Shown: one piece after another, positions 25,041-33,706 of the stretch
Layout of the letters: the number at the start of each line of letters is the position of its first letter
How positions within the stretch are numbered: position 1 is the stretch's first letter
DNA from: Acidobacteriota bacterium
GTDB lineage: Bacteria > Acidobacteriota > Terriglobia > Bryobacterales > Bryobacteraceae
Length of the DNA: 43,804 bases
Direction of reading: 5' to 3'
NCBI GenBank assembly: GCA_016871155.1
Contig: VFZO01000019.1
Location: forward strand, 1 to 43,804
The notes under the pieces: model-generated
What the model saw: only the letters and a program-made list of their open reading frames with translations
Database searches by the model: none
Told to the model about the DNA's origin: nothing
Made by a program: the position numbers and the translations under genes

Positions 25041-25252
25041 GCATTAAGGTCATCCCCCGTGCCGCAAGGACCGGGTTTGCCGGAGAGATGGCGGACGGCA
25101 GTCGAAAGCTGCGAGTCCGAGCGGTGCCCGAAAACGGCAAGGCGAATGAAGAAGTCTGCGCCTTTTTGGCCACCCATTTTGGTGTGCGGCGGGAACAGGT
25201 CCGAATCGTCAGCGGCGCGACGGTGCAACGGAAGCGAATCCGGATCGAATAG
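25031..25252 (+). CDS. DUF167/YggU-family protein
   Basis: 73 residues beginning at GTG 25031, ten bases inside the upstream gene. The whole length matches the YggU/DUF167 fold: SIKVIPRAARTGFAGEM, the conserved LRVRAVPENGKANEEVCAFLA block and VRIVSGATVQRKRIRIE. Small cytoplasmic protein of unknown function, widespread in bacteria, usually near 100 residues, so this is a short member with an intact core. The GTG start is inferred from conservation, as no ATG fits. Confidence 0.85.
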   Translation: MELSIKVIPRAARTGFAGEMADGSRKLRVRAVPENGKANEEVCAFLATHFGVRREQVRIVSGATVQRKRIRIE

Positions 25253-25284
25253 GTGTTTGGCCTCCGGCTTGCTACCGTGAGGGC

Positions 25285-26634
25285 ATGCGTTCGTTTCTGA
25301 TTGCCGTCGCGTTTTGCACGCTACCCCTCCAGGCGCAGTCTCTTCGTGGATTCAGTAAGCTCTTCCAGGAACTGGCGGAGCGAGTCGATACCGCCGTGGT
25401 GCAAATCGTCGCGAGCGCCTATGGCCCAACCGAGCAGGACGGCGCCGTCGCCTTCAAGACCCAGCGCGCCAGCGGATCGGGCGTAGTGGTGGACGCCAAC
25501 GGGTATATTGTGACCAACGCGCACGTGATCGGGGTGGCTCGGCGAGTGCAGGTGTTGGTTCCGGAAGCGGTGGAGGTTCGGGCACGGGCGCGCTCGGCCA
25601 TCAAGCCGGCGGGCAAACTTGTCACGGCGGACGTGATCGGGCTCGACCGGGAGACGGATATCGCCGTGCTAAAGGTCGAACAAAAGGGGCTGCCGTTCCT
25701 GGCGTTTGGCGACTCGGATGAGGTCGCCCAGGGGCAACTCGTATTCGCTTTCGGAAGCCCGTTCGGGTTGGAGAATTCAGTGAGCATGGGCGTCGTCAGC
25801 AGCGTGGCCCGGCAGGTTCGCCCGGACGATCCGATGATCTACATCCAAACCGACGCGGCGATCAATCCCGGCAACAGCGGAGGCCCGTTGGTGGATTCCG
25901 AGGGTTCGATTGTCGGCATCAACACGTTTATCCTCTCCCGGAGCGGTGCGAACGCCGGGGTCGGATTCGCCGTTCCCAGCAGCATCGCCAGGAATGTCTA
26001 CCAACAAATCGTCCAGCACGGTGCGGTCCGGCGAGGGCAAATTGGCGTGGTTGCCCAGACTATAACGCCTCAAATTGCCAAGGCGCTAGAACTGGGACAG
26101 AGTTGGGGCGTCATTCTCTCCGATGTGTCTCCCCGGAGCGCGGCCGAAGCCGGAGGACTGCGCGTGAAAGACGTCGTATTGGAGTTCAACGGGAAAGTCA
26201 TGGAAAACGCCCGGCAACTCGGCGTCAACATTTACCAGACCGCCGGACAGACCGTGACGCTCAAAGTGCTGCGCGGTTCTGAAACGCTGGAAAAGCGGGT
26301 TGCCGTGCTGGAGCGCCCCCAGGACCCGGATCGCATCGTGTCGCTTGCGTCGGGCCGCGACAATCACGTGCCCAAACTAGGGGCGATGGCCATTGATCTC
26401 GACGTTCGGGTAGCGCCCCTGCTACCACCGCTGCGCCGCCTGAATGGCGCAGTGATCGCGGCGGCGGCCCAACCGCTCCTGACCGGAGATGTGGTCTACG
26501 AGATCAACAACAAACCGGTCCAGGGATTGAAGGATCTGAACGACGCGGTGGCCGGCATGTCTCATGGCGATGTCGCCGTCGCGCTGATTGAACGGGGCGG
26601 CCAGCTTCAGTTTTTGGAAATCGAGATCGAGTAG
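25285..26634 (+). CDS. Periplasmic HtrA/DegP-type serine protease with two PDZ domains
   Basis: 449 residues. Signal peptide MRSFLIAVAFCTLPLQAQS. Trypsin-like domain about 30-240 with the triad visible as His80 (YIVTNAHVIG), Asp125 (RETDIAVLKV) and Ser198 (NPGNSGGPLVD). First PDZ about 255-345 (GVILSDVSPRSAAEAGGLRVKDVVLEFNG), second about 370-449 (LNGAVIAAAAQPLLTGDVVYEINNKPVQGLKDLNDAV). Family role: degradation or refolding of damaged envelope proteins. Its 3' end overlaps by 28 bases the end of the convergent gene at 26607. It is the last gene of the plus-strand run. Confidence 0.92.
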   Translation: MRSFLIAVAFCTLPLQAQSLRGFSKLFQELAERVDTAVVQIVASAYGPTEQDGAVAFKTQRASGSGVVVDANGYIVTNAHVIGVARRVQVLVPEAVEVRARARSAIKPAGKLVTADVIGLDRETDIAVLKVEQKGLPFLAFGDSDEVAQGQLVFAFGSPFGLENSVSMGVVSSVARQVRPDDPMIYIQTDAAINPGNSGGPLVDSEGSIVGINTFILSRSGANAGVGFAVPSSIARNVYQQIVQHGAVRRGQIGVVAQTITPQIAKALELGQSWGVILSDVSPRSAAEAGGLRVKDVVLEFNGKVMENARQLGVNIYQTAGQTVTLKVLRGSETLEKRVAVLERPQDPDRIVSLASGRDNHVPKLGAMAIDLDVRVAPLLPPLRRLNGAVIAAAAQPLLTGDVVYEINNKPVQGLKDLNDAVAGMSHGDVAVALIERGGQLQFLEIEIE

Positions 26635-27155
26635 GCGCCGTTCTTCGCTCTGGCGATATCCTCGCTCAGTTGCCTGGTGATCTTCGCCGCTACGTCGGCA
26701 CTGGCGCCTCGAAACTTGGCGCCTGTGGATTCCTGCGTTGTGGACCAGATGACGTCGCCTTCCTTGTTCACGAGGCGCACGGAGGCCGTCGCTTCGTGTT
26801 TGCGTTCTGAGATGCGAACCGATTCCTGCTCGCCAACGCCTATGCCAGAGGAGCCTCGCGCTCCCCGTCCTCCGATTTGAGTCCTCGCATGCACTCCCTC
26901 GCTCGAGGAATATGTGTCGGTGAAAACGAGGTCCTCCGACGAGCCGCGAAGCACCGTATCGGCGCGGTCCGGATTTTCGGTAATCGTAAATAGGCGCGTT
27001 GCCTGCAGCGCCGCGATCAGCATGTCCCGAAAGTGGACCGCCGTATCGCCGCCCGCCAGTTTTTCCACGTGGAGCTTCTTGACCTTCAATAGGTCGCCGG
27101 CCTGATCCTGCGCGGTCAGGCCGGCGGCCAGCGACAACAAGAGAATGATCTTCAC
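26607..27155 (-). CDS. Small secreted protein of unknown function
   Basis: 182 residues with signal peptide MKIILLLSLAAGLTAQ. The body has an alpha/beta pattern seen in CsgG- or TolB-N-like periplasmic proteins (KKLHVEKLAGGDTAVHFRDMLIAALQATRLFTITENPDRADTVLRGS; SVRLVNKEGDVIWSTTQESTG; AAKITRQLSEDI), with a Ser/Gly-rich central insert (GGRGARGSSGIGVG). This resemblance is by eye and weak. ATG overlaps the stop of the upstream secreted gene (ATGA), so the pair is co-translated. It converges with and overlaps the HtrA-type protease gene by 28 bases. Confidence 0.7.
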   Translation of the reverse strand: MKIILLLSLAAGLTAQDQAGDLLKVKKLHVEKLAGGDTAVHFRDMLIAALQATRLFTITENPDRADTVLRGSSEDLVFTDTYSSSEGVHARTQIGGRGARGSSGIGVGEQESVRISERKHEATASVRLVNKEGDVIWSTTQESTGAKFRGASADVAAKITRQLSEDIARAKNGAYSISISKN

Positions 27156-27592
27156 CCCTTGCCCGCCTTTCGCGCCTCGTCGTCCTGGTACGTGACCTTC
27201 CGGCCCGTTCGCGCCTCCAGTCCTGCCAGAACAGAGCGGACGTCGCCTTTCTCCACCCGGAAGATCAGCGCCTGATCGCCGCCCTCCTCGTCGGTGTACC
27301 CCACCGTGAGGAAGTGTTTCCGGGACCTGGCCAGCAGGAACAGCGGCGAAAGCAGCACGGCGCTGACATATCGCCGGTCAACCTTTTGTCCGTATTCGAG
27401 CGTGTGGATCTTCCCGTAAGGGACCTCAATGGTCTTCTTCGGAGTCTGAAAACGCAACCGCGACGCGTCGACCGTAATCAGGCGCCCGCCAGCTCGCTCG
27501 CTGAAATCCGAGGCGGTCCCGCCGACGTACTCCGCGCGCCCGCCGATACCTCCGGCAAGACACACTGCGCCGATTGCGATGAGAATGCGCAT
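27152..27592 (-). CDS. Small secreted protein of unknown function
   Basis: 146 residues. Leader MRILIAIGAVCLAGGIGGRAE, then a beta-rich stretch (GGRLITVDASRLRFQTPKKTIEVPYGKIHTLEYGQK), a short hydrophobic segment (YVSAVLLSPLFLLARS) and a strand/helix ending (FLTVGYTDEEGGDQALIFRVEKGDVRSVLAGLEARTGRKV). The pattern resembles PH-like or SH3-like small domains but I cannot assign a family. It overlaps the downstream gene by ATGA. A 3'-end-like relic (27600-27640) lies just upstream. Confidence 0.65.
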   Translation of the reverse strand: MRILIAIGAVCLAGGIGGRAEYVGGTASDFSERAGGRLITVDASRLRFQTPKKTIEVPYGKIHTLEYGQKVDRRYVSAVLLSPLFLLARSRKHFLTVGYTDEEGGDQALIFRVEKGDVRSVLAGLEARTGRKVTYQDDEARKAGKG

Positions 27593-27599
27593 CTACATA

Positions 27600-27640
27600 T
27601 TAGTGCGCCCGCGACGGGAAAATTCTCAGCTTTTTCGTCC
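27600..27640 (-). repeat. Copy B of an imperfect direct repeat: relic of an ASPIC/UnbV gene 3' end
   Basis: Aligns with copy A (28373-28416) over about 41 bases with 35 identities and one 3-base gap. In the matching minus-strand frame it reads TKKLRIFPSRAH-stop, versus TNQKVRIFPAAAH-stop at the end of the kinase/propeller gene. The codon-size gap and synonymous-type changes indicate a diverged coding tail. Its upstream part lies under the last 15 bases of the Rpn gene. Confidence 0.65.
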
Positions 27641-28366
27641 AATGACACCGGCCAGCGAACCGGCGGTGAGCAGTTTCTTGCTCCAGCGGATCATCTGCGC
27701 CTGTGTGGCCCTGCGAATGCGGGCGGTAGCCCACTCGGGAAGCGGCCCGAACTTGGATTCGAGTTGGGTTTCGAGAAGGTGCACCATTCCCGTGGCGATG
27801 CCGGACTTACGGCCTGCTTTCAGGCCCTCTTCAAGTCCACTCTCGCGGCCCTGCTCCCGGCCCTCTTCCAGGCCTTCTTCGCGGCCGAGATCGACCGCCT
27901 GCAGGTACCACCGGTAAAGGACTTTGTCCTTCGTTACGTCGACTGTAGCGCCAATCGAATTCAGCTCCATTCTGACGTAGCGTGGCAGCCTTCGGATCGC
28001 CTCCAGGACACCGGCATACTCGCGCGGCGTTTTGGCTGCGAGAAAGCGCAATGCACAATCGCCGGGACCCTCCGTCATTTCCAGCGGCAGATCCCGGATA
28101 TCTATCGCCTGGTAGTCGAGCCGCATCTGGGGAGATCGCAGTCCGGCCGCCATGCGCCGGTCGTTCCGCGTCTGGAACTCCAGGTGCAGAATTCCCCCGT
28201 CGGCTAGCCGCGCCACCAGGTCCGCCTGCCGTCCGGCAATCGCGGGCAACTCGACGTTCAGAAACTCCTCCACTTCAATGCCCCCGCTGAACTGCCGCAG
28301 CACGTACGGGCGCTCCATTTCAAAGAGAAGCTTTACGGCTCCGTCGATATCGAGCCGCAGGCCCAT
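27626..28366 (-). CDS. Rpn-family PD-(D/E)XK nuclease / putative transposase-like protein
   Basis: 246 residues. The core EFLNVELPAIAGRQADLVARL, then GGILHLEFQTRNDRRMAAGLRSPQMRLDYQ, carries the D...E-x-Q arrangement of Rpn (recombination-promoting nuclease) and DUF4351-type proteins. The C-terminal half has a charged coiled-coil-like stretch built of G-x-E-x-G-x-E-x-G units (GREEGLEEGREQGRESGLEEG), also usual in this family. Family members are mobile and multi-copy and cut DNA in vitro. The gene is bracketed by the direct repeat at 27600-27640 and 28373-28416, and begins six bases after the kinase/propeller stop. Confidence 0.8.
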   Translation of the reverse strand: MGLRLDIDGAVKLLFEMERPYVLRQFSGGIEVEEFLNVELPAIAGRQADLVARLADGGILHLEFQTRNDRRMAAGLRSPQMRLDYQAIDIRDLPLEMTEGPGDCALRFLAAKTPREYAGVLEAIRRLPRYVRMELNSIGATVDVTKDKVLYRWYLQAVDLGREEGLEEGREQGRESGLEEGLKAGRKSGIATGMVHLLETQLESKFGPLPEWATARIRRATQAQMIRWSKKLLTAGSLAGVIGRKS

Positions 28367-28372
28367 CCAAAT

Positions 28373-28416
28373 TTAGTGCGCCGCAGCCGGAAAAATTCTC
28401 ACCTTTTGGTTCGTCC
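28373..28416 (-). repeat. Copy A of the direct repeat (3' end of the kinase/propeller gene)
   Basis: These 44 bases encode the final TNQKVRIFPAAAH and stop of the upstream gene and are repeated imperfectly at 27600-27640 beyond the Rpn gene. See that entry for the alignment. Confidence 0.65.
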
Positions 28417-31400
28417 GGATCGCCGGGACCTTCTGGCGGCTGCCGTTTGGAAACGTCACGTCTAAATCCACCGTTTCCGCGGTTCCCAGACCAAAATGCA
28501 GTGGCGCCTCGACAGAACTGGCGTAGCCAACAGTCGAAAAGGCCTGCATCACCTGCTGTCCGGCGCGAACGGTGGTTCCAGCGGGAACCTCGACGGCCAG
28601 CCATTGGCCCGCGTTCGAGTCGTTGCGCCACACCTCCGCGGCGCCGCCCAGCACCGTCACCACCAGGTCCAGCCGTCCGTCGCCGTCCAGATCCGCCGCC
28701 GTCAGGCCGCGGTGCGCAGCCTTGGGGCCGAATTCGACGGCACTTCCGAACTTTCCACCGCCGTTCAACAGCAGGAGATTCGGTTCCAGGTAGACTTCGG
28801 ACCGCACCAGCGCAATGTTGTCGGTCACGTGGGAGTTCGCCGTCACCAGGTCCTTCCAACCATCGTTGTTCAGATCCGCCAGCGCCACTCCCCAACCGCT
28901 GCGCCTCATGGTGGCGATGCCAACTCCGGACGGATAGGTCGCGTCGACGAAGCCCTCGTTCGTCCGCCGAAAGACCGGAAACGTCTCGCCGGTCAGCGCC
29001 GTAATGAGGATGTCCGGACGGCCGTCGTTGTCGTAATCCTGGAACGCCGCTCCCATCGACGAGACTGGCTTGCCCAGGTCGTTCACGGCGACGCCGGATT
29101 CGAGCGCCACCTCCTCAAACCTTCCCCCGGTATTCCGGAAGAGGAAATTGGGAAGTGAGTCGTTGGTCACGAACAGGTCCGGCCGGCCGTCTCCATCGTA
29201 GTCGGCGGCTGCGGCGCTCATACCTTTGCCGATGTGCGATGCGATACCGGCCTCCTTCGAAACGTCGGCGAACCGGCCTCCGCCCAGATTCCGGTAGAGT
29301 TTGTTGGCGGTGCCGCCGTACTCTTTCGGATGGCAGTAGACGCGGACCGGGCTGCCGCAGATCTTCGGGTTCTCCGGTGTCCAATCGAGATAGTTCACCA
29401 CGAACAAGTCCAGGCGGCCGTCCGAGTCGTAGTCCAGCCACGATCCTGCGACGCTCCACCGTTCGTCGGCGATCCGGTCCGGCAGCTCAACGAATCGCCC
29501 TTTCTGATTCCGATAGAGCAGGTTGCGCCCCGCCCCGGCGACGAACAGATCCACCCAGCCGTCGCCATCAAAATCGCCCGCCGCCGCACCGATCGAAAAT
29601 CCGTCGCCGCAAAGTCCCGCCGCGTCCGTCACGTCCTGAAATCTCCAGCCGCCGAGGTTCCTGTACAGCCGGTTGCAGTATTTCGGATCCCCGGACTTTC
29701 GTAGCGACGGCAGGGCCGCACCGTTCGTAAAGAACAGGTCCAGCCGGCCGTCTCTGTCGTAGTCGAATACGGCCAGTCCGCCGGCCATGGTGGAGACCAG
29801 ATACTTCTGGGGGCCCGGATTATGCTCTAGCACGAACGGGAACGGCACCCGGGTGAAAACAACAGGCGCGGACGCGACGGACTTGGCCTCCGTCGCCCGG
29901 TTCAGTTGCGCCGCCACGCGCTGGGCCTGCGGGTTCGAAGGATCCGCCGCGGCCGCTTGGCGCGCCTCGTCGTAGCGCCCGAGTTTATAGAGCACCGAGG
30001 CGCGGCCGGAGTGCGCATTCGCCCGCGTGAACGCAGTGAGGGCGGCCTCCAATTGGCCTCGCTCCTCCTCGACGCTCCCGATAAGGTGATACACGCGCGC
30101 CTCCGGCTCACCTAGCGATAGGGCCATTTTCGCCGCGGCGATGGCCGGGTCGAAGCGACCCGCAAAGAAGTGCACGCGCGCCAGCGCGTAGTGGCCCGGC
30201 GCCCATTTGGGCTCGGTCCGGACGATTTGTGTCAAATGCCCTTCGGCGCGGGCCAACTCTCCGGCTTGCTGCCAGCTCAGTGCGAGCAGATACCGGGAGG
30301 AGCGGTCGCCCGGCTTGGCCTTGACCGTCTGCTCCAGGACCGCCGCCGCTTCTTGGAATTTGCGTTCCCCGAAGAGCTTCACTGCCTCCGGCGGCTGTGC
30401 CTGGCAGGCGAAGGCCAGCAGGCACAGCGCGCCGGCCGCTTTGGTCCACCACCTTTGCGCCTCGCCACGCGGCCACGTTAGAGGGATCCGTTCCAACGTC
30501 TCCCGAACCTCCCGGACGCTGATGGGCCGGGCCTCCGGATCCTTCTCCAGGCAACGCAGAATCAGCGAATCCAATTCCACCGGTACGCTCTCGCCACAGA
30601 GCGAGGAGGGCGCCGCGGGCGCGGTCATTAAAGCCGCGCGAACCAGCGGGTGCAGAGTCGAATGATCGAAGACGTCCGTGCCTGTCAACAGCCAGTACGC
30701 GACGCACCCAAGGCTATAAATGTCGGAGCGTTCGCCGGCCGGTTTCCCCGCCAATGTCTCCGGCGCCATGTAGGCAGGCGTGCCCGCTGTCGTATGCGTT
30801 TCCGAGGCGTCCACACGTTTCACCAGGCCGAAGTCCAGCACCTTGACGAAATCGTAGGTGGCTCCCATGCGGCAAAGTTGTATATTGGCGGGCTTGATGT
30901 CGCGATGAATAAACTGCGCGGCGTGCGCTTCTTCCAACGATTCGCAGACCTGCACCAGGATCGCCACGGCGCGGGCGGGCGGCATAGGGCCATGCCGCTT
31001 CACCAGCGTGGCCAGATCGTAGCCTTCCAGCAACTCCATCACGTAATAGAGCAGGCCATCGTCGGTGATGCCGTAGTTGTAGAGCGAGACGGTGTGCGGC
31101 GAACGGAGCGCGGCCGTGGCTGCGGCTTCCCGCTCAAATCGCCGCATCGCGGCCGGCGTGTCGACGCCGTCGGTCGCCAGAATGTCCGGGCGAATGAGTT
31201 TCACCGCCGCAGGCCGGCCGATCAGGTGATGTCTGGCTCGCCACACTTCGCCCATTCCGCCCTGGCCCAGCTTTTCGACGAGCGCGTAGCCGCCGTACTC
31301 TCTGGCCGCTTTTACCTCCGTGCCCAACTGGTAGATCAGCCGCCCGAGTACCGCAGCGGCGACGGCCATCAGAAAGTGCGGGGAAAACAGGATTAGCCAA

Positions 31401-31882
31401 AGCGAAACCGGTGGATTCGGCACGTTTTCGAGCGCCACTTGAATCGCGAGTCCGAGCGGACCCATCGCCGCCGTAGCCAGCGCCGCGGCCAGGCCTTTCG
31501 AGAAACGAACCGGCACGGCAAGCGCGAACACAGTAACCCACACCGCCACCGACGAGTTCCCGCGGATTGGATCGAGGATCGGCACTGCGTTCTCGGCCAC
31601 CGAAATCAGCAGTCCCGCCGCTACCTGGACGGCCAACCCGATTTGGAGGGCGTCCGGCGCGGCCTTGAATCGCTGCACCAGAAAAAGCCCGAGCCCGCAG
31701 GCGGCGATACCGGCCATGGCCGCCGTGTACGACAACGGCGCGGCATCCGGGTTGACCAGCCCCGGATGAACAAGAAAGCCTGTGGTCAAAATTCCGATTG
31801 CCGATACAGCCAGGGCGAGCCCCACCCAACCCATGCGGCGGGCCCCGTCCACAGCCAAGGAGTAGGGAATCGAGAGTTGCAC
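28373..31882 (-). CDS. Membrane Ser/Thr kinase fused to TPR and seven-repeat FG-GAP/ASPIC-UnbV propeller
   Basis: 1169 residues from GTG 31882. Order: about five or six membrane helices (17-180); PknB-type kinase about 197-465 with GQGGMGEVWRA (206-216), Lys228, HRD (326-328), DFG (350-352), APE (373-375); one more hydrophobic segment about 481-497 (AGALCLLAFACQAQ); TPR-like helices about 500-660; then seven DxDxDGxxD calcium-type repeats beginning near 707, 770, 817, 894, 949, 1003 and 1064; ASPIC/UnbV-like end 1097-1165. The kinase is therefore probably cytoplasmic and the propeller periplasmic. All kinase catalytic motifs are intact. Inferred role: sensing an outside ligand and phosphorylating proteins inside. 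The hydrophobic joint at 481-497 looks like a former signal peptide, pointing to fusion of two genes. Copy A of the 3' repeat is its tail. Confidence 0.9.
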   Translation of the reverse strand: MQLSIPYSLAVDGARRMGWVGLALAVSAIGILTTGFLVHPGLVNPDAAPLSYTAAMAGIAACGLGLFLVQRFKAAPDALQIGLAVQVAAGLLISVAENAVPILDPIRGNSSVAVWVTVFALAVPVRFSKGLAAALATAAMGPLGLAIQVALENVPNPPVSLWLILFSPHFLMAVAAAVLGRLIYQLGTEVKAAREYGGYALVEKLGQGGMGEVWRARHHLIGRPAAVKLIRPDILATDGVDTPAAMRRFEREAAATAALRSPHTVSLYNYGITDDGLLYYVMELLEGYDLATLVKRHGPMPPARAVAILVQVCESLEEAHAAQFIHRDIKPANIQLCRMGATYDFVKVLDFGLVKRVDASETHTTAGTPAYMAPETLAGKPAGERSDIYSLGCVAYWLLTGTDVFDHSTLHPLVRAALMTAPAAPSSLCGESVPVELDSLILRCLEKDPEARPISVREVRETLERIPLTWPRGEAQRWWTKAAGALCLLAFACQAQPPEAVKLFGERKFQEAAAVLEQTVKAKPGDRSSRYLLALSWQQAGELARAEGHLTQIVRTEPKWAPGHYALARVHFFAGRFDPAIAAAKMALSLGEPEARVYHLIGSVEEERGQLEAALTAFTRANAHSGRASVLYKLGRYDEARQAAAADPSNPQAQRVAAQLNRATEAKSVASAPVVFTRVPFPFVLEHNPGPQKYLVSTMAGGLAVFDYDRDGRLDLFFTNGAALPSLRKSGDPKYCNRLYRNLGGWRFQDVTDAAGLCGDGFSIGAAAGDFDGDGWVDLFVAGAGRNLLYRNQKGRFVELPDRIADERWSVAGSWLDYDSDGRLDLFVVNYLDWTPENPKICGSPVRVYCHPKEYGGTANKLYRNLGGGRFADVSKEAGIASHIGKGMSAAAADYDGDGRPDLFVTNDSLPNFLFRNTGGRFEEVALESGVAVNDLGKPVSSMGAAFQDYDNDGRPDILITALTGETFPVFRRTNEGFVDATYPSGVGIATMRRSGWGVALADLNNDGWKDLVTANSHVTDNIALVRSEVYLEPNLLLLNGGGKFGSAVEFGPKAAHRGLTAADLDGDGRLDLVVTVLGGAAEVWRNDSNAGQWLAVEVPAGTTVRAGQQVMQAFSTVGYASSVEAPLHFGLGTAETVDLDVTFPNGSRQKVPAIRTNQKVRIFPAAAH

Positions 31883-31937
31883 GGCGGCGTTCCCATTTTG
31901 GCAGGATCGGGCCGCAACGCGGAAGCGTTCGAGCTAT

Positions 31938-32864
31938 TTAGGCCGCGCGCGAGCGCATCAGTTCCGACCGGGCAGCGTCCGCCATTTCGCCCAGCGTAAC
32001 CCACTGTTTGCCTGACTCCTTCAGGATCGACAGGCTTTCCCGCAGGCGCCGCTGTTTTTCTTCCAGCGAACCGCCCGCGCGCTCCAGGTACATGGTCTCC
32101 GAGCCCGTGAAGTCCTCGGCGCAGGTGAGATCGGCCGGGTGAACGACATAGTGGAAGTAGGGCCGGGCCGCGATGGCGTTCCGCAGCAGCGCGAAGTGGC
32201 GCTCCCAGCCGAGCAAAAAGCCCGTGGTGTGCCAGACCGCCGTCGCTACGGGACCGGCCGTCGTCGGTACCGGAATCACGACGACTCCGTGCTTCAAATA
32301 CGGATCTCTCGGGCCGGTTAGCGGTTGGAGCCAATCCCGTCGATTCAGGACCCTCCGGAATTTTTCCCCGTGCGAGAGGTGATTCAGCGCGTTCTTGGCC
32401 ACGAACGGATAGTAAAGCCACGACGGAAAAGCGCTCATGTCGTAGCGATAACCCAGTTCGGCCAGCAGCCGCAGCAGCCGATCCGAGTAGGACCAGGCCG
32501 GCGCGATGAAACCGCGCGGCTGGACGCCCACCTCATCCACCAGCTTCTCGTGCGTTCTGACAATCTCTTCCCGCAGCTCGGCCACGGGCAGCGCGCCGGT
32601 ATCGGTGTAGTGATTCCAGGTATGGTTGCCTAGTTCGTGCCCTTGCGCGGAGATCTCCCGGAGCCTCGCGCAAGCGTGACGGTCTTCCAGGTCTCGCCCG
32701 ATGGGATACATCGAATACCGGAAGCCGAACTCGTCAGCCAAAGCGAGGAAACGGTCCACTACCTGCCGATAGGTCGGGTCCAGGTACCCGGACGGGTACC
32801 CGGCCGCGTGTGCCATGGAGTCCAGGTGCAAAGCCACGGAAACGTAGCCGTTCGAATTGCCCAC
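31938..32864 (-). CDS. Polysaccharide deacetylase (NodB-like)
   Basis: 308 residues from GTG 32864; the nearby ATG at 32872-32874 is out of frame. NodB homology: VALHLDSM near the first strand, HELGNHTWNHYTDT with the metal-binding H-x3-H arrangement, and later FIAPAWSYSDRLLRLLAELGYRYDMS. No signal peptide, so cytoplasmic or atypically located. Family members remove N-acetyl or O-acetyl groups from glycans, or act on small cyclic amides. It lies between tonB (35 bases upstream) and the kinase/propeller gene (55 bases downstream) on the same strand. Confidence 0.85.
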   Translation of the reverse strand: MGNSNGYVSVALHLDSMAHAAGYPSGYLDPTYRQVVDRFLALADEFGFRYSMYPIGRDLEDRHACARLREISAQGHELGNHTWNHYTDTGALPVAELREEIVRTHEKLVDEVGVQPRGFIAPAWSYSDRLLRLLAELGYRYDMSAFPSWLYYPFVAKNALNHLSHGEKFRRVLNRRDWLQPLTGPRDPYLKHGVVVIPVPTTAGPVATAVWHTTGFLLGWERHFALLRNAIAARPYFHYVVHPADLTCAEDFTGSETMYLERAGGSLEEKQRRLRESLSILKESGKQWVTLGEMADAARSELMRSRAA

Positions 32865-32899
32865 GGGTATCCATCGGCGGTTTGATGAACAACCTTTAT

Positions 32900-33643
32900 T
32901 TATTGAGAGAGCACGAAGTTCACGTCGATCGGTGCGATCACCTCCACCGGTTCCCCGTTCAGCAGCGTCGGCGTGTAGCGCCAGGACGTGACGGCCTCCA
33001 GCGCCGCCTTCACCAATAACGGATGCCCGGAAAGCACCTTCAACTGCTGAATCGTGCCGTCCTTGGCGATGATCCCTTCCAGTTTCACGACGCCCGACAC
33101 GCGGGATTGTTTGGCCAGGGGCGGATACACCGGGTTGACGCGCGACAGCACCTGCGGCGGCCGAACGATGCCGCCAACGCGGACCGGCCGCGACGGCGTC
33201 TCCGGCTTCCTGGTCTCAGGCGGTTTTGGCGGCGCGGCGGTGGGAAACGAAGCGCCGGCTATCGTTTGGCTGGGTCCGGTCGCGATCACGCGGCCACCGC
33301 CGACATCAAACGGGACAAAGGACACATCCGGACCGTCGACGATCGTCGCGACGGGATTGTCGTACCGCGCTGGCGCGGTGAAGATCCGCGTAACCCTCCG
33401 CACCGCGTTTTGCACGCTGCCGGCCGGCGCCGCGGAAGTGGGCTGTTGGACCTCCACTTCCACCGGCGGCGCCGGCGTGAGCGGCACATGCAGCGTCACC
33501 TTCGGCAACACGACAGCGATGACCTCGGGATGGATCATTGGCACGGCGACGGCCGCGCCCACCAGGCCCGCCTGCACAACCAGGCCCATCCACGACCAGC
33601 CCGAGCGCCTTTGCGCCCTATCCAGTAACGCTTTCTCAAACAT
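32900..33643 (-). CDS. tonB: TonB-family energy transducer
   Basis: 247 residues starting MFEKALLDRAQRRSGW; the long upstream extension in the same frame is an overlap with the divergent enolase-family gene and is discarded. One N-terminal membrane helix (WMGLVVQAGLVGAAVAVPMI), a proline-rich periplasmic linker (PLTPAPPVEVEVQQPTSAA; PPKPPETRKPETPSRP) and a C-terminal TonB domain (VNPVYPPLAKQSRVSGVVKLEGIIAKDG, SWRYTPTLLNGEPVEV). It should power the TonB-dependent receptors, including those in this window. No exbB or exbD is adjacent. It is separated by 63 bases from the divergent gene at 33707. Confidence 0.9.
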   Translation of the reverse strand: MFEKALLDRAQRRSGWSWMGLVVQAGLVGAAVAVPMIHPEVIAVVLPKVTLHVPLTPAPPVEVEVQQPTSAAPAGSVQNAVRRVTRIFTAPARYDNPVATIVDGPDVSFVPFDVGGGRVIATGPSQTIAGASFPTAAPPKPPETRKPETPSRPVRVGGIVRPPQVLSRVNPVYPPLAKQSRVSGVVKLEGIIAKDGTIQQLKVLSGHPLLVKAALEAVTSWRYTPTLLNGEPVEVIAPIDVNFVLSQ

Positions 33644-33706
33644 GTGCGCCTCCCTGTCTGCAAAGACTCCGTGCCCATCCGCTTTGTTCCCGCGTGTTTT
33701 CATACA

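Noticed and set aside
27600..28416. Reading the repeats around the Rpn gene as a fresh target-site duplication
   Set aside because: The copies differ at several synonymous-type positions and by a three-base gap, so they are too old or of paralogous origin for a recent duplication.
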